64,000 nt of DNA from NCBI GenBank assembly GCA_943704415.1, contig CALSCO010000787.1:28574-92573 (forward strand). The letters are read 5' to 3'. This DNA comes from Parvularia atlantis (lineage: Eukaryota; Opisthokonta; Rotosphaerida). Positions 37,965-50,189 of the stretch are shown piece after piece (position 1 is the stretch's first letter; each line of letters opens with the position of its first letter). The notes under the pieces were generated by a model. It searched no databases, was not told the DNA's origin, and saw nothing but the letters and a program-made list of their open reading frames with translations. The translations under genes and the position numbers were made by a program.

Positions 37965-39436
37965 TCAGATGTGCGCGCCTCGGGCGAGGCCGTCCAGCGT
38001 CAGGTCCGGGTGGTGCGCCGCGAGCACGTCCGGGTGGCTGCGTGCGAGGCCTTTGAACGCGTTGGCGCCGTAGATCGGCAGGATCTGCGCGCCCCGCGTG
38101 AGAGCCGAATGCGTGCGCACGACCGACGCGACGCACCGCGTTGACCGGGTTGTTTTCGTTCTTGCCCGCGTGCGCCGACGCCTGCGCCTCGGCCAGCAGC
38201 TCGCCCGCGAGCGGCAGCGTCTCGAGGTGCGTCTCCAGCCGCGGGTTGAAGAAGTACTGCTGCGTGCGTAAGGCACAAGCGACCGATGGATGAACGCGCG
38301 CACGCGCACCGGCACGCTGAAGCGGTCACGCTCGGCCGAGCGGTTGATCACGCGGTGCACGGTCGCGACGTAGTAGCCCCGCGTCGCCAGCTCAAACATC
38401 TCGCCCAGGTTGACCTGCGCCGCCCTGGTGAGCATGCGCCCCACCGCCTCATCGCGTGCGCACCACAAAGGTGCCCGGGATGGGCACGGCGTCGATCCAC
38501 TCGCCCGCGCCGTTGAGCACTGGCGCGCGTGCACAGACACCACGATCAGCTGCGATGTGCACGACAGCGTGCACGCACCCTGCAGCCCGCCAACGTTGTC
38601 CTGCAGCAGGAACGACAGGAAGCCGTAGTCCTTGTGCGGCCCCACGCCGAGCTGGCCCGACGCGACGGCCTCGGCGCTCGGCGGCGGGTACCGCGTGATC
38701 TTCATGCGCACGTGCGGCATCTCGGCAAACGTGCTGGGCGCGCCCGCCGTCAGCGAAGCAGGTGGGAGCGGCGCGGCACGCCACCGGTCAAAGTACGTCG
38801 CCGGCAGCCCGAGCGAGAGCGCCATCGCCTGCATCACGCGGATGGACAGCGTGTGGCACGCCACCATGAACGCCTCGATCGCCGCGCGGAACCCGGGGCA
38901 CGCGTCCTCGACCGGCCACAGGTTGGGCCCGTGCAGGCGCAGGTACGGCGCGTCGCCCGGCTGCAGCTTGAGCGCGGGCGTCTCGAGGCCAAAGTCGACC
39001 TGTGCCGCCCCACGATCAGGCTCGCGGCGCACACGCGGCACACAGCGGCACGCCGCACCGCCTCGCGCAGGTCCTTGCGCCCGGCCGTTGTCTCGGTCTC
39101 GAGCGCGGTGTAGCCGCGGAAGTGCGGCGAGCGGACGTTGGACACGACCTGCTTGTGCTCGAGCGGCAGCGCGAAGAAGCGCCGCGCCGCGTCCACCGTC
39201 GCGTCGAGCAGCTCGAGCGGGATGCCTGTTGTGCACTCGTCAGGCGGCGATCCGACGGCGGCTCCTGTGCGCGAACCGTGGTTCTTGACGTAGAAGAAGC
39301 CCTCGTTGTGGCACGCGCTGCGCAGCGCCGCCACGAACGCGCGCAGGTCCGCCGGGTGCTCGTCCGGCGCGCCCGCATCGGCCCAGCGCAACAGCGGCGC
39401 CGCATCGAGCACCGGCAGCGACGAGAACTGCGCCAT
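37965..39436 (-). CDS. 2-oxoglutarate/Fe(II) dioxygenase, isopenicillin-N-synthase-like
   Basis: Soluble dioxygenase of the DIOX_N plus 2OG-FeII_Oxy type. Starts MAQFSSLPVLDAAPLLRWAD at 39436. The N-terminal domain reads ALRSACHNEGFFYVKNHG, ARRFFALPLEHKQVV and RGYTALETETTAGRKDLREA. The jelly-roll core has GPHKDYGFLSFLLQDNVGGL with the HxD ligands, PGTFVVNLGEMFELATRGYY, and TVHRVINRSAERDRFSVPVF with the distal His and the Arg-x-Ser that binds 2-oxoglutarate. The C-terminal extension (PIYGANAFKGLARSHPDVLA) is also seen in fungal and plant relatives. Stop at 37965. Six introns or so. The substrate cannot be inferred. Confidence 0.88.
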
Positions 39437-39818
39437 CGACCGCCGCGTTGAATTCCAGTGTGTTCGCCACGTGGGACGCGTGCTGCAGATGCACATCGCG
39501 CTGCTCCTCGACGGGCAGCACGACAACGAGGAGCAGGTGCGGGAGGCGCACGCGTGCACCGCTCACACGGGCCACCCTCGACGCCGTGCTCCTCACTCGG
39601 GTGCAAGAACGGTCCTGACGCTGCTTGACACCGTGTGCCGCAGTGAGTGACCTATCTTTCGCTTGCTTGTTGAGGGATGAGTACGCGCCTGACACACGCA
39701 CACAGCGCGCGTGGCACACGCCCGCGGCCGCGTCGGACAGACCAACGCGCGCGGGCAGGCTGCAGGGCTAACTCAAGTCTGAAGCACAGTGTGACGTACA
39801 TTCATCACATCTGGGTCG
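39437..39818. other. Divergent gap with a short coding-like stretch
   Basis: 382 bp between the oxygenase and TMEM94 starts. On the plus strand near 39492-39530, MHIALLLDGQHDNEEQ follows a CTGCAG acceptor-like site and precedes a GTGCG donor-like site. I could not link it to a gene. The rest looks like promoter sequence, with no repeat or RNA gene. Confidence 0.35.
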
Positions 39819-42800
39819 ATGGCGTCGCGTGGCGGGTCGCCCGCGCGGCGCCGCACGTCGGACGCGGCCACGGCGTCGCCCACGTCGGGCGGCTCGGCAT
39901 CGGGGACGGCGGCGTCGGGATCGGGGCAGTTCAAGAGCGTCAAGTCGCCGCTGGGCGCGTCGGCGGCGTCGCGGCGCACGTCGAGCGCGTCGGGCGCGGC
40001 GGCGGTGCGGCGCGCGTTGTCTCTGACGGTGCGTCGCGGCGGCGTCGCGGGCGCGTTTCACCGGCGTCGCGATGCTGCGTTAGGCCGAGCGTTCGCGCAA
40101 GGCAGCGGCGGAGATGAGCAGGCACCACCGGCGCCTGACCGTCGCACTGTCGACGGCGCCGGCGGGCCTGCCGCAGGGCCTGGGCGTGGCCGCGGCTCAC
40201 CAGTGCGGCGCTGCTGCTGCTATACGTGCGATCGGGGAGGCTGACGGGCGCGTGCGCGACGCAGGACGCTCGTGGACGACGTGGACGAGATGCTGCGCAG
40301 CCACCGCGAGGGCGCGCCGTCGGTGCCGTGTGCGTTCTTCGTCCGCGATCGCTCGCATGCGCCCTGATCGTGCGTACACAGTGCTGCTGCTGCGGTACAT
40401 CCGGCGGCCGCACGCGCTCGTGACGCTGTTCCTGGCCGCGATCATGACCATCTACTTTGCCCTGGCGCTGCACGAGCACCTGGGCAACGGCAACGTGTAC
40501 CAGTTCCGCGCGACGGGCGCGTTTGTCGAGGGTGCGCTCCTGCCGCGTGTGCCGTGCCGCACATGTGCTGACGGGCGGCCGCGGCAGTGTTTCTCGTGCT
40601 GCTGGCGTACGCGTACAACGCGCGGCTGTACGTGACCGAGCAGCGGCTGCAGTACCTCGAGATGAACGACTGCGCGACTGAGGCGTGGAAACTGCTGCAG
40701 CAGTGCGACGTCTCACGCTCGTCCGAGGCCAACGTGCCGTCGCTGCTGTCGCTGTCGGTGGTCGAGGCCGTGCGCGACGGGCGCGTGATCAAGGTGCGGC
40801 CGACGCGAGCTGCTGCTGCACAGCGACGTGACGCGCATGACGCGCAGATGCCCGTCTCGCTGCTGGTCGAGGGCGACGTGATCCGCCTGCCGTACGGCGC
40901 GGCCGCACCCGCGCGCATCGAGCTGTGCCAGCAGCAGGGTGCGCGCGCGGTGTGTATGCGTCGGTAAGCGCGACTGAGCGGGCGAGGCGCAGGGTCGATC
41001 GAGGTCGAGCCGGGGATACACTTTGGGCCGGGCGAGTGCCTGCACCCGTCGCTGCTGCCGGTGCGCGTGTGGTCGGTCAACGAGCCGCCGCTGTGGTACT
41101 GCCGCATGACCGAGACGCCGCTGGTGCACCAAGTGCGCGCGCTGCTGACGGTGCATGCCCGCCGCTGTCTCCCGCCGCCGTGCACTGCTGACGCGCACTC
41201 GGGCAGAACAAGCGGCCGGTGTCGGTGATGGAGAACCAGCGGCGGCGCGTTGAGCGAATCGTGTCGGGCTACCTGCTGTGGATCGCGTACGGCGTGTCGT
41301 TCGTCGTGTGCATCATCCGCATGGCCGTTGTGCCGCAGTGCGTCACTCGCACGCTCGCCGCAATGTGCACTGACGGCGCGCCAGGGGCACGACGTACTGG
41401 TTCGACCTCGTGCTGCTGCTGCCGTCGCAGCTCATGTTCACGCTCATCCCGCTCGTCTTCCCGACCATTTGGCTCGCGCTCTCTTGCTACTCAAACGCCT
41501 GGGTGCGTTTGCTTGCGTGCGCGTCCATGGCGCACGGCGCTGACGCTCTCCCAGCTCTACTGCCTATTTGACGCGCTGCAGTCGTCCAAGACGTCGTACA
41601 CGGACGACAACGACGACGAGTTTGACTTTGACGCCGAGCCGCCGGTCAAGGAGGTCTTTGTACCGCGCGGTCCGTTGCGCGCACCACTACCTTGCGGGGG
41701 AGGCTGACGCACTCTCGCAGTCGAGATCTTCCGGCGCTTTGTGGAGATGATGCGCGGGTCGGACCCGCGCACGCTTTCGCGCTCAGCCAACCTGCTGCAC
41801 TCACTCGGCAACACGACCGTGATCTGCGCCGTCGACAAAGAGGGCACGCTCGCCAAGCCGTTCCCGCTGCCCGAGACGATCTTCATGCTGCGCGACGAGC
41901 CCGTGGCCCTCGAGGTTGGCGCCGACTACCGCCCGCCGCACAACCTCGCGTTCCTCGAGAACGGCTGGGAGGAGCTGCTGACGTGCGCGCAGCTCTGGAT
42001 GCGGCGCGTGCGCAGGGCTGACACGACGTCGCAGCTCCCTCAAGCCGATCGGGCTACACTCGATGCTGCACACGGACGCGACGCAGATCGACGCGACGGC
42101 GGCAATGAGCGGGCCGTACCACCTCAAGATGCCGCCGCTGTCGGCGTTTGGCCCGATGGCGCTGCCCTTCCAGAGTGCGCACACGGTGCATGCGCGTCTA
42201 CTGTGCGCGCTCACGCCTGTGGCGCAGTGTACCTTGGCGGTCTCGGCCGCGCGATCGGCTTTGCGGACGCGGCCGTGGCGTCGTTCAGCCGCGTGCGCCA
42301 CCTGATCGCGTTCAGCGCCGAGCACCCAAGCGTCCTTCGCCCGCCCGCGTTCGGGCCGGCCGAGGAGGTCGGCACGGGCAGCGCGCCAGGCCCGTCCGAG
42401 CGACCGTCCGCGGACGGCGAGTTGACCGACGCCGTCGAGCAGGAGCAGCCGGCCGACCCCGACGAGACGAAGCCGGCGACGCCCGGGCTGCCGCAGTCGC
42501 CGGCTGACTACCGCCTGTTTGGCTGCGGCTTCCTGCTCCCGTTCATGTCGTCCGTGATCCTCGAGGAGACTAACTCGAGTGCGCGCTGCCTTTTGTCGCG
42601 CGCTTTACTGACCCAGCGCAGAGTCGTACCAGCTGATGACCGAGGGCCACCCGGAGCTGGTGCTGGACTACTGCACAAGCTTCTGGGACGGCGCGGGCGT
42701 GCGCAAGCTGACGGACGAGCAGCGGCGGCGCGTGCTGTCGACCTACAACAACTTTCGCGCACGCGACCTGCAGTGCGTCGCCCTCGCCTACAGCCCGCTG

Positions 42801-45530
42801 GACCTGCGCGGCGACTCGCCGTTGCTGCAGGACACGGCCGGCAGCGGCGGGCGAGGGCGCGCGCAGGCGCCGACGTGGATCGCGCTGCCGCCGCACCGGC
42901 ACGACGACACGCCCGCGACGCTCGCGTCCTTTGTCAAGGCACGTGCGCTCTGTGCGCTGCATGGGCTGACGGCACAGACGCGCAGGACCCGCGCTACGCC
43001 GCGTACGCGTCGCTCGTGGTCGACTCGGGCCACCTGCTGCACGGGCAGGTCTTCATCGGCATGGTCGTGCTGCAGAACGAGACCAAGGAGGTGTGAGCGC
43101 TGACCAGCTGCGCCAGAGCGCTTAGTGCCGCGCAGGACATGCCCGAGTTTGTCGAGGACCTGTCAGTGGCCGGGATCCACTTTGCGTGGTTCTACCGCAA
43201 GCACGAGCGCGCGGCCAAGGGTGCGTGCTGTGCGGCGTGTCGATGACTTACGCGGGTGGCGCGCGCGCGGGCAGGCTTCTCGCAGCGCCTGGGCATCGCG
43301 ACCGACTGGAACTGCTGCATCTCGCTGCTGCCGCAGGAGGAGGCGCTGGACGTGGTCGACGAGCGCGACAAGGCGCAGATGCCGTGGGGCGTGCACAACA
43401 TCCGCCCGCACCTGGACGAGGTCGACGACATCCCGCTGCACGTGCCGATTTTTGCCAACGCGCCGCCCAACGCGATCGAGGAGATGATCCGGATCTACCA
43501 GGGTGCGGTGTGGGCGCGGCGCTCTATGTACGGCCTGACGCACCGGGCAGAGAACGGCGAGGTCGTGTGCTGCATCGGCACGTCGGCCGACGGCGGCAAC
43601 TCGCGCGTGTTTGCGGCGGTGCGTGGTTGGGTCGTGTCGCCGCGAGTGCTGACGGTGTGCAGGCCGACATCGCCATGTCGTTCGAGATGCTGCACCCGCG
43701 GCTGTTTGTGCGTGGCGCCGGGGCCACTGCGCCCGCACCAGCGCCCGTGCTCGCGCCCGTGCCGACCGCGTCGCCGCCGCCCGGGTCCGAGGACGTGCTC
43801 GCGGTGCAGCACGCGCGGTCCGTGACACCCACGCCGCCGCCCGCGACGCCCTCGCCGCACCTGCTGCCGCTCTCGCGCAAGCACTACACGACCAACCCGT
43901 CGCGGCTGCTGCAGGGTGCGGGCGTGTGCTCGCGAGGTGGTCGGTGCTCAAGCGCGCAAGTGGCAGGCGTGAGCGACTCGCCGTACAAGGCGCCCGTGCC
44001 CGAGGATCTGCGGCACCACATGCAGCGCCGGCTGAGCCAGAACGCGGCGTCGCAACTGGCGTCCAAGTGCGTGTGCGGCGCAACCGCACGCTGCCACTCA
44101 CGCGTGCCGCACGCAGTGACTCGATGGCCATGCGCACGCTGCACGCGCCGACACCGATCCCGGCCGACGTCCGGCCGCTCGCCCTGTCGCGCCAGCCGAC
44201 CGAGCGCGAGCAGCCGTCGCGGCCGCGTGCGTCACCGCGCTCGTCGCCTGCCCACCGACCGTCTCACTCGCACGCCCGCGCAGAGGGGCCTACGATGGCT
44301 TACGTCGCGGCGCGGTTCAACGCGCTCGGCTGCGCGTTCAACATCTCGCGCGACACGTCGCCGTACGCGATCATGGAGGTCATCCGCGAGGCGCGGCGGC
44401 TGCACAAGAACGTGCAGCAGGTGCGTGCGCGACTCCTGACTGGCGGCATCGCTCGCTGACAGCACGCGCAGGCCATGACGTTCATGCTGGCCGCGCACCT
44501 GTCGCTCGCGCTGCTCGTGCTGCTCAACCAGGTGCTGCTGCTGCCGCCCGTGCTGAGCGGGTACCAGATCTTGTGGGCGCTGTGGGTGCAGGTGCCCGTG
44601 CTCGCCGTCAGCTTCCTGTCGACGCCGTACGAGCCCGACCTGATGAAGCAGATGCCGCGTGCGTGCGCGCCCGGCCGCCCCGCGTTGCGGCCGACCTGCG
44701 CACGCCGCGCACAGTCAAGAACCACCACCACCTGAGCGACTTTGGCCTGTTTTTCTGGTACCTCGGTGTGCGCGCGCTGCCGGTCGTCGTCGTGTGCCTC
44801 GTCGTCTACGTCGGGTGCGCCCTCCTGCCGGCACGGCTGGACTTGCTCGCTCACACGCGTGCACACAGGACGATCCAGGCGCTCGTGTGCGAGCCCGGCG
44901 CGCCCAACGCGTGCCCGCCGCCGCTGCGCCAGCTGCTCGTGGACCTGACAGGCTCGTCGTGGACGACGTGGAGCATCCAGACGCAGTGGGCCGTCGCGTA
45001 CGCGCAAAACGCGACGCTCTTCATCTTTGTCTTCTACACCGGTGCGTGCCGCGACGGCGTGGCTGCAGCTGGTCGCTCACGCGTGTTCGCAGTCGTGCTG
45101 TCGGCCACGCTCATCCACCGCAACCTGCCCGTGCGCGCCTTCTCGCCGCTGCGCAACGACAGCTGGATCGCCTGCTGCCTCGTTGTGTGCGTCTGTGTGT
45201 GTGTGGGTGTGCTACTGCTGCTGCTCATTGTTCGCGGACAGGCTCGTGCTGCAGCTCATCTTTTCGGCCATCTCGTTCTTCACGCGGCCGCTCGACCAGG
45301 CGCCCGGTGTCTCGCTCGATCGCGTGCCCGTCTGGGTCTACGTCGTCGGCTTCCTCTCGGTCCTGCCGATCTTTGCGCTGCAGGTGCGTGCGGCCGTGCG
45401 CCTCGCACTGGCTCACATGGGGCGCGAGCAGGAGGTGATGAAGCGGCCCGACCGCGTGCGCTACATGAAGTCGCAAAAGCGCTCCAAGCTCATGTTCAAC
45501 ACCAAGCTCGGCATGCACAGCCCCGTCTGA
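39819..45530 (+). CDS. TMEM94: TMEM94-like P-type-ATPase-related membrane protein
   Basis: Large polytopic ER-type membrane protein; the animal homologue TMEM94 (ERMA) has been linked to ER magnesium uptake. Starts MASRGGSPARRRTSDAATAS at 39819. After a Ser/Arg-rich leader the chain has VDEMLRSHREGAPS, TM segments LVTLFLAAIMTIYFALAL and FLVLLAYAYNARLYV, ERIVSGYLLWIAYGVSFVV, and YWFDLVLLLPSQLMFTLIPL. The P-type phosphorylation-loop equivalent reads CAVDKEGTLAKPFPLPETI, so DKEG replaces DKTG. Later blocks match TMEM94: GIHFAWFYRKHERAAKGFS, GIATDWNCCISL, WGVHNIRPHLDEVDDIPLHV, GEVVCCIGTSAD, and the terminus KRSKLMFNTKLGMHSPV. At least five C-terminal TM segments. About twenty short introns over 5.7 kb. 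Confidence 0.92.
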
Positions 45531-45618
45531 TGTACAGCTGTCGTGTGCTGCTGGCCCTGCTGTCTCCACTGCAGCGACTGCGACGGGGCGAAAGACCCGG
45601 ATACCCTCGGTCAGTGCC

Positions 45619-45630
45619 GTGTTCGAACAC
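45619..45630. other. 12-bp perfect palindrome GTGTTCGAACAC
   Basis: Lies in the gap between the TMEM94 stop and the F-box start, about 54 bp upstream of ATG 45684. It could be a dyad binding site. It resembles a tRNA T-loop core, but no tRNA arms flank it. Confidence 0.4.
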
Positions 45631-45683
45631 ACGCTCATTGCCAATTTAAACCTATCGCTGCGTACCCAGCCGGCTGTGAGAGG

Positions 45684-47471
45684 ATGACGTCGGTGCGGCG
45701 CTCGTCGCGCGTCCGCCGCCCCACGGCCGCCGCCACCGCTGCCGCCGCTGCTGCTGCGGATGAGGACGCCAGCTCGGCCAGCGACGTCGATGCGGAGGAT
45801 GCGGCCGCATCGCCGCCCTTGTCGTCGTCGTCGGCGGCGGCGGTGGTGCGGCGCCCGGCCAAGCGCGCGCGGACGAGCAAGGAGCCGGCGGCGGGACCGA
45901 CAGTGTCGACGCGATCGGAGGGCGACGTGCTGCCGGACGAGCTGTGGGCGCTGATCCTGGTGCTGAGCGGCGAGCCGCTGTCGCAGCTGCGGCTTGTGGG
46001 CCGACAGTTCTACCGCGTCGTGATGGGCGTGCTGCGCCCGCTCGGCGCCACGTCGGCGCGCGCGAGCCCGGCGCTGTGCTTCAACTGTCTCGTCCACGGC
46101 GCGACGCCGATGGCCAAGGACGAGACGATCCGCCTGTGCGCTGTGTGCCGCCTCCTGCCGCGGTACAGCGCCGGTACGCGCCTGACGTGCGCCGAGGGCG
46201 CGAGCGCGTTTGGCCTGACGAGCGAGTTCTTCAACACGCTCACGCCCGTCGCCAATCGCGTGCGCCGCTTGTTCCGCCGCGGCGCGTGCAGCCTCCAGCC
46301 GGTCTACAGCGCCGTCGACATCTACCGCCGCGCCGTCGTTGTGCTGGGGTCGATCGTGGTCGAGCGCCGGCTGATGGGCCGCGCGGGCACGTCGGCCGAG
46401 GCCGTACGCACGCAGGCCGCGGCGTTCAAGCGCGTCGCGGTGGTGTCGCGGACCAAGGCGAGCGTGGCGCAGCAGCGGGCAGCGCGCATGCGTGAGGCCA
46501 AGACGGCTCTGGCCGCGCACGGCATGCTCGTCAAGCATACGAACGATCACGCGAGCGACCGCGCGTTCTACCTGGCCTTTGTCGATGCCAAGGCCCCCGC
46601 GGGCACGACGGCGGCTGACGTGGTCGCGCGGCTGGTGCGCCGGCGCGACATGGCCACGCGGCTGACGCAGAAGGGCTTGGCCGACTACATACCCAAGCCG
46701 CACGAGGCGCCGTCGGCGACGGACTCGTACGCGCCCATGCACCGCCTGTGCGAGCGCTTCGTGGGTGGCGAGATCAGCACGGACGAGCTCGTGGCCGACC
46801 TGCGCGCGCACCAGGCGCGCCTGACCGAGGCCGACCGCTGGCGCATCGAGGCCGAGCGGCAGAGTGAGGAGCGTCGCCGGCAGCTCGTGCGCGCTCTCGC
46901 GCAGCACCACCTGCAGCTGCGCGCCGACTCGGCCCTGTGTCAGCAGTACATCGACGGTACGACGCCGCGCTCGCTCACGGACGTGGTCAACGTGATGCGC
47001 GAGATGCACTGGTACTTTGGCAACACCAACTACTCGTCGATCCGCAGCGGCATGTTCTCGAGCGCCAAGTTGGCCCGGCTATCGCGCACCTACTACCACC
47101 GCTGCAACCGCTACGACCGCTACGACCACCACGGCGACGACTCGTTCGGCGACGAGTTGAACGGGTACGACGAGGATGACTACGACGACTACAACGACTA
47201 CGACGACCCGGTCGCGATCAGCGAGCAGGCCAAGACGAGCGCGCTGCACTCGTGGGCGAGCGAGCATGTGAACGCGGACCTGAGCGGCGTGCCCGAGACG
47301 CTGCACGCGGCCATCCGCGGCGTGTGGGCGCTGCACACCACGAAGGCCGACAAGGGCAAGCACAAGGGCAAGGCTGCGGCGGTCGAGGGCGGCGCGAGTG
47401 CCGCGTCTGCTGTGGCCACAGAGCCGGCGGCTGCTGTGGGAGGTGAGGCGATGGACGTGACCGTTGGTTGA
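45684..47471 (+). CDS. F-box protein with paired CxxC motif, intronless
   Basis: Probable substrate receptor of an SCF ubiquitin ligase. ATG 45684 (MTSVRRSSRVRRPTAAATAA) is chosen; the frame is open upstream to 45543 but that part is Cys-rich and unlikely. An Ala-rich and acidic leader and a basic patch (RRPAKRARTSKEP) precede the F-box DVLPDELWALILVLSGEPLS followed by QLRLVGRQFYRVV. Then CFNCLVHGATPMAKDETIRL and CAVCRLLPRY give a CxxC pair plus CxxC that could bind zinc. A helical, Arg/Glu-rich middle includes LTEADRWRIEAERQSEERRR, and an Asp/Tyr-rich run (YDEDDYDDYNDYDD) follows. No known substrate-binding domain is seen. A gene of 1.8 kb with no intron stands out here. Confidence 0.8.
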   Translation: MTSVRRSSRVRRPTAAATAAAAAAADEDASSASDVDAEDAAASPPLSSSSAAAVVRRPAKRARTSKEPAAGPTVSTRSEGDVLPDELWALILVLSGEPLSQLRLVGRQFYRVVMGVLRPLGATSARASPALCFNCLVHGATPMAKDETIRLCAVCRLLPRYSAGTRLTCAEGASAFGLTSEFFNTLTPVANRVRRLFRRGACSLQPVYSAVDIYRRAVVVLGSIVVERRLMGRAGTSAEAVRTQAAAFKRVAVVSRTKASVAQQRAARMREAKTALAAHGMLVKHTNDHASDRAFYLAFVDAKAPAGTTAADVVARLVRRRDMATRLTQKGLADYIPKPHEAPSATDSYAPMHRLCERFVGGEISTDELVADLRAHQARLTEADRWRIEAERQSEERRRQLVRALAQHHLQLRADSALCQQYIDGTTPRSLTDVVNVMREMHWYFGNTNYSSIRSGMFSSAKLARLSRTYYHRCNRYDRYDHHGDDSFGDELNGYDEDDYDDYNDYDDPVAISEQAKTSALHSWASEHVNADLSGVPETLHAAIRGVWALHTTKADKGKHKGKAAAVEGGASAASAVATEPAAAVGGEAMDVTVG

Positions 47472-47484
47472 GGGGCCGGGCTAA

Positions 47485-47501
47485 GGGGGGGGGGGGGGGG
47501 G
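47485..47501. repeat. G17 homopolymer
   Basis: Seventeen consecutive G on the plus strand, 14 bp after the F-box gene stop. It could act in G-quadruplex formation or transcription termination, or be a weak point of the assembly. Confidence 0.95.
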
Positions 47502-47623
47502 TGCTTTTCTTGCTCGTCGCTGCCGCTGCTGTTTGTTATCTCCGATCGCTTTGTCTGTCCCGGGAAATGCCATTTCAACTGCGCAGACCACACAAACAGG
47601 CACGGCTCATGCACACGCGCGCT

Positions 47624-48320
47624 TCAGCAGACGTACTGACCGTCGGGCGTGCCCTCGAGCACGACCGTGTTGCCACAGTAGACCTGCAAGGGCCGCACGT
47701 CAGACACGCACACATAGTGCAGGCGAGCGGGGGAGCGCACGTTGACCGGCGTGCCCGTGCGGCAGATGGGGCGGTTCGTGTTGGCCTGCGCGGCGCGATG
47801 AGCGATCGTGACGCCACCCAGCGGCGCAGGCGACGCACCTCAAAAAACTCGACCTCGTACCTGCGCCGCAGCACGCCGTCAACCACACGCACACCGACAC
47901 GGACACGCGGCCCGGACGCACCAGACATACTCGCAGTCGAGGTAGCCCGTAACGCCGCGCTCGAGCGCGAGGGTCGAGTACAGCACGCCGGCGATGTTGG
48001 TGCGGATCGAGACGGTCTTGTCGCTCAGGTTGTACACCTTGATCTGGCCGCCCTTGGTCGGCGGGTGCGGCAGGATGCCTGCACGCCGCGCAATCAGCAG
48101 CAGCACGACCATCCAAGAACGTCGCGATCACCGCACCGGGACGCTCGGCGGTGCCGGCACCGCTCACGCCTGCGCCCGTGCATCGATATCGTCAGCAGCG
48201 CACGATCGCAACGGGCCGCAGCGCACCCGCACGCTCCGGCAGCGCGGCGGCGCGCGCGAGGGCCGCGAAGAGCACGGCCGCGATGAGGACGACGAGCACC
48301 ACGTGACGCATGGCAGCCAT
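47624..48320 (-). CDS. Small secreted protein, unknown family
   Basis: Starts MAAMRHVVLVVLIAAVLFAALARA at 48320, a clear signal peptide. Spliced exons then read AVIATFLDG, PHPPTKGGQIKVYNLSDKTV, SIRTNIAGVLYSTLALERGV, TGYLDCEYVW, a segment near RRRYEVEFFEV, then ANTNRPICRTGTPVNVRSPA, and end VVLEGTPDGQYVC at 47624. The pattern is a beta-rich extracellular domain of roughly 150 residues with several cysteines. Not recognised. Its start is only 52 bp from the divergent PRPP synthetase start. About four introns, with the boundary near 47690 uncertain. Confidence 0.65.
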
Positions 48321-48372
48321 GACTGTCGCGTGGCTGGAAGGCGTCGGATGTCGGCTTTCGACGACGATAGCG

Positions 48373-49886
48373 ATGCGCGGGATGAAGGTCCTTGCGGGCA
48401 CGAGCCACGTCGACCTCGCCGGTGCCTGCTGCTCGCCGCGCGCCTGGTGCTTGCTGATGCGCACGTGCGCCGCACCAGCCAAGATGGCGCGCTGGCTCAA
48501 CGTGGGGCTGACGCCGTGCACCGTCAACAAGTTTTCAAACAACGAGACGAACGTGGTCGTGGACGAGTCGATCCGCGAGAACGACGTCTTCGTGGTGCAG
48601 ACGGGCGGCGCGCAGACCAACGACCGCGTCATGGAGCTCGTCGTCATGCTCAGCGCGTGCAAGCTGTGCGTCGCCCTCTCGATCGGCTCCCCTCGCGCTC
48701 ACGCTCACGCCCCCTTGTCGAAGCGCCTCGGCCAAGCGCGTCACGGCCATCATCCCGCTCTACTTCTACTCGAAGCAGAGCAAGCGCAAGAGCCGCAGCG
48801 CGATCACGGGCAAGCTCGTGGCCAACATGCTCAAGGTCGCCGGTGCGTGAGTCGCCTTGTGCCTTGCTCGCCGTGCCTGCGCTCAACGTACACATCTACA
48901 AGGCGTCGACCACATCATCACGATGGATCTGCACGCGTCGCAGATGCAGGGCTTCTTCTCCGTTCCCGTCGACAACCTCTTCGCCGAGCCCTCGCTCGCG
49001 GCCTACATCAAGCACAACATCACCGACTACGAAGACGGCGTCGTCGTGGCCAAGAACCCCGGCGGGATGAAGCGGTGCGCGTCGCCGTCGTCCCGCGCCC
49101 AGCAGCGCAGACGCTGAGACACGCGCCCGCAGCGTGACGTCGCTGGCCGACCGGCTGTGCATCAACTTTGCCATGATCTTCTCCGAGAAGCCGCCCAAGA
49201 GCGCCGAGCACAACGACGACGCGCTCGTGTGCGCCGCCAGCCTCGACCTGCTCAGCAACCACACCTACCAGGACGACACGATCACGATGCTCGACGGGCC
49301 CTCGTCGTCCTCGCCGCACATGAACGGCGTGTCGCTGATCGGTGCGCGGCCGCACACAGCCGTGCCCCGCCGCCTTGCTGACACTCGCGCAGAGACGCAG
49401 CCGCGCAAGAAAGAGAAGCACCAGCGCGTGGTGGGCGAGGTCAGCGGTCGCGTGTGCTTCCTCGCGGTGCGCTGCCGCCGCCCTTGCCGCTCGCGCTTCG
49501 GCCTGACGTGCGCACGCGGCAGGACGACATGATCGACGGCGTCAAGTCGTACTGCGCCGCGGCCAAGACACTCATGGACAGCGGCGCCAAGCGCGTCTAC
49601 ATTGTCGCGACGCACGGCGTGTTTGCGGACGACGGCCTGCAGAGGATCAACGACGACCCCAACGTCCACGAGGCGCGCCGCATCATACCACACCCGCCGC
49701 AACGCCCGCCGGCTGACGCGGACGGCCGCACGCCAGGTCATCGTCACCAACACGGTCTCGCTCAAGGGCCGCACGCCGCTCGACAAGATCCGCGTGATCG
49801 ACATCAGCTCGGTCTTCGCCGAGGCCATCCGGCGCACGCACAACGGCGAGACGCTCTCGTTCCTGATCAGCCACAACAACGCGTGA
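48373..49886 (+). CDS. PRPS: Ribose-phosphate pyrophosphokinase
   Basis: Makes PRPP from ribose 5-phosphate and ATP for purine, pyrimidine, NAD and His/Trp synthesis. Starts [16 protein letters not shown] at 48373, spliced to [16 protein letters not shown]. Class I features follow: [20 protein letters not shown], the ATP-binding [20 protein letters not shown], and [20 protein letters not shown]. An intron (48843-48902, 60 nt) splits the PRPP-synthetase signature before [17 protein letters not shown] with the metal-binding DLHxxQ. Later come [12 protein letters not shown], the flexible segment [50 protein letters not shown], and the end FLISHNNA at 49886. About seven introns. Converges on the DUF5522 gene with 34 bp between stops. 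Confidence 0.94.
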
Positions 49887-49920
49887 CGCTCTATGTCTTT
49901 GTCTGTACACATCGCGTCGC

Positions 49921-50189
<269 letters not shown>

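Noticed and set aside
45619-45630. T-loop-like GTTCGAAC as a tRNA
   Set aside because: It is simply part of a 12-bp palindrome; no cloverleaf can be drawn around it.
45225-47009. Minus-strand open frame of 594 codons
   Set aside because: Antisense to TMEM94 and the F-box gene, with Arg/His/Ala-rich composition and no motif.
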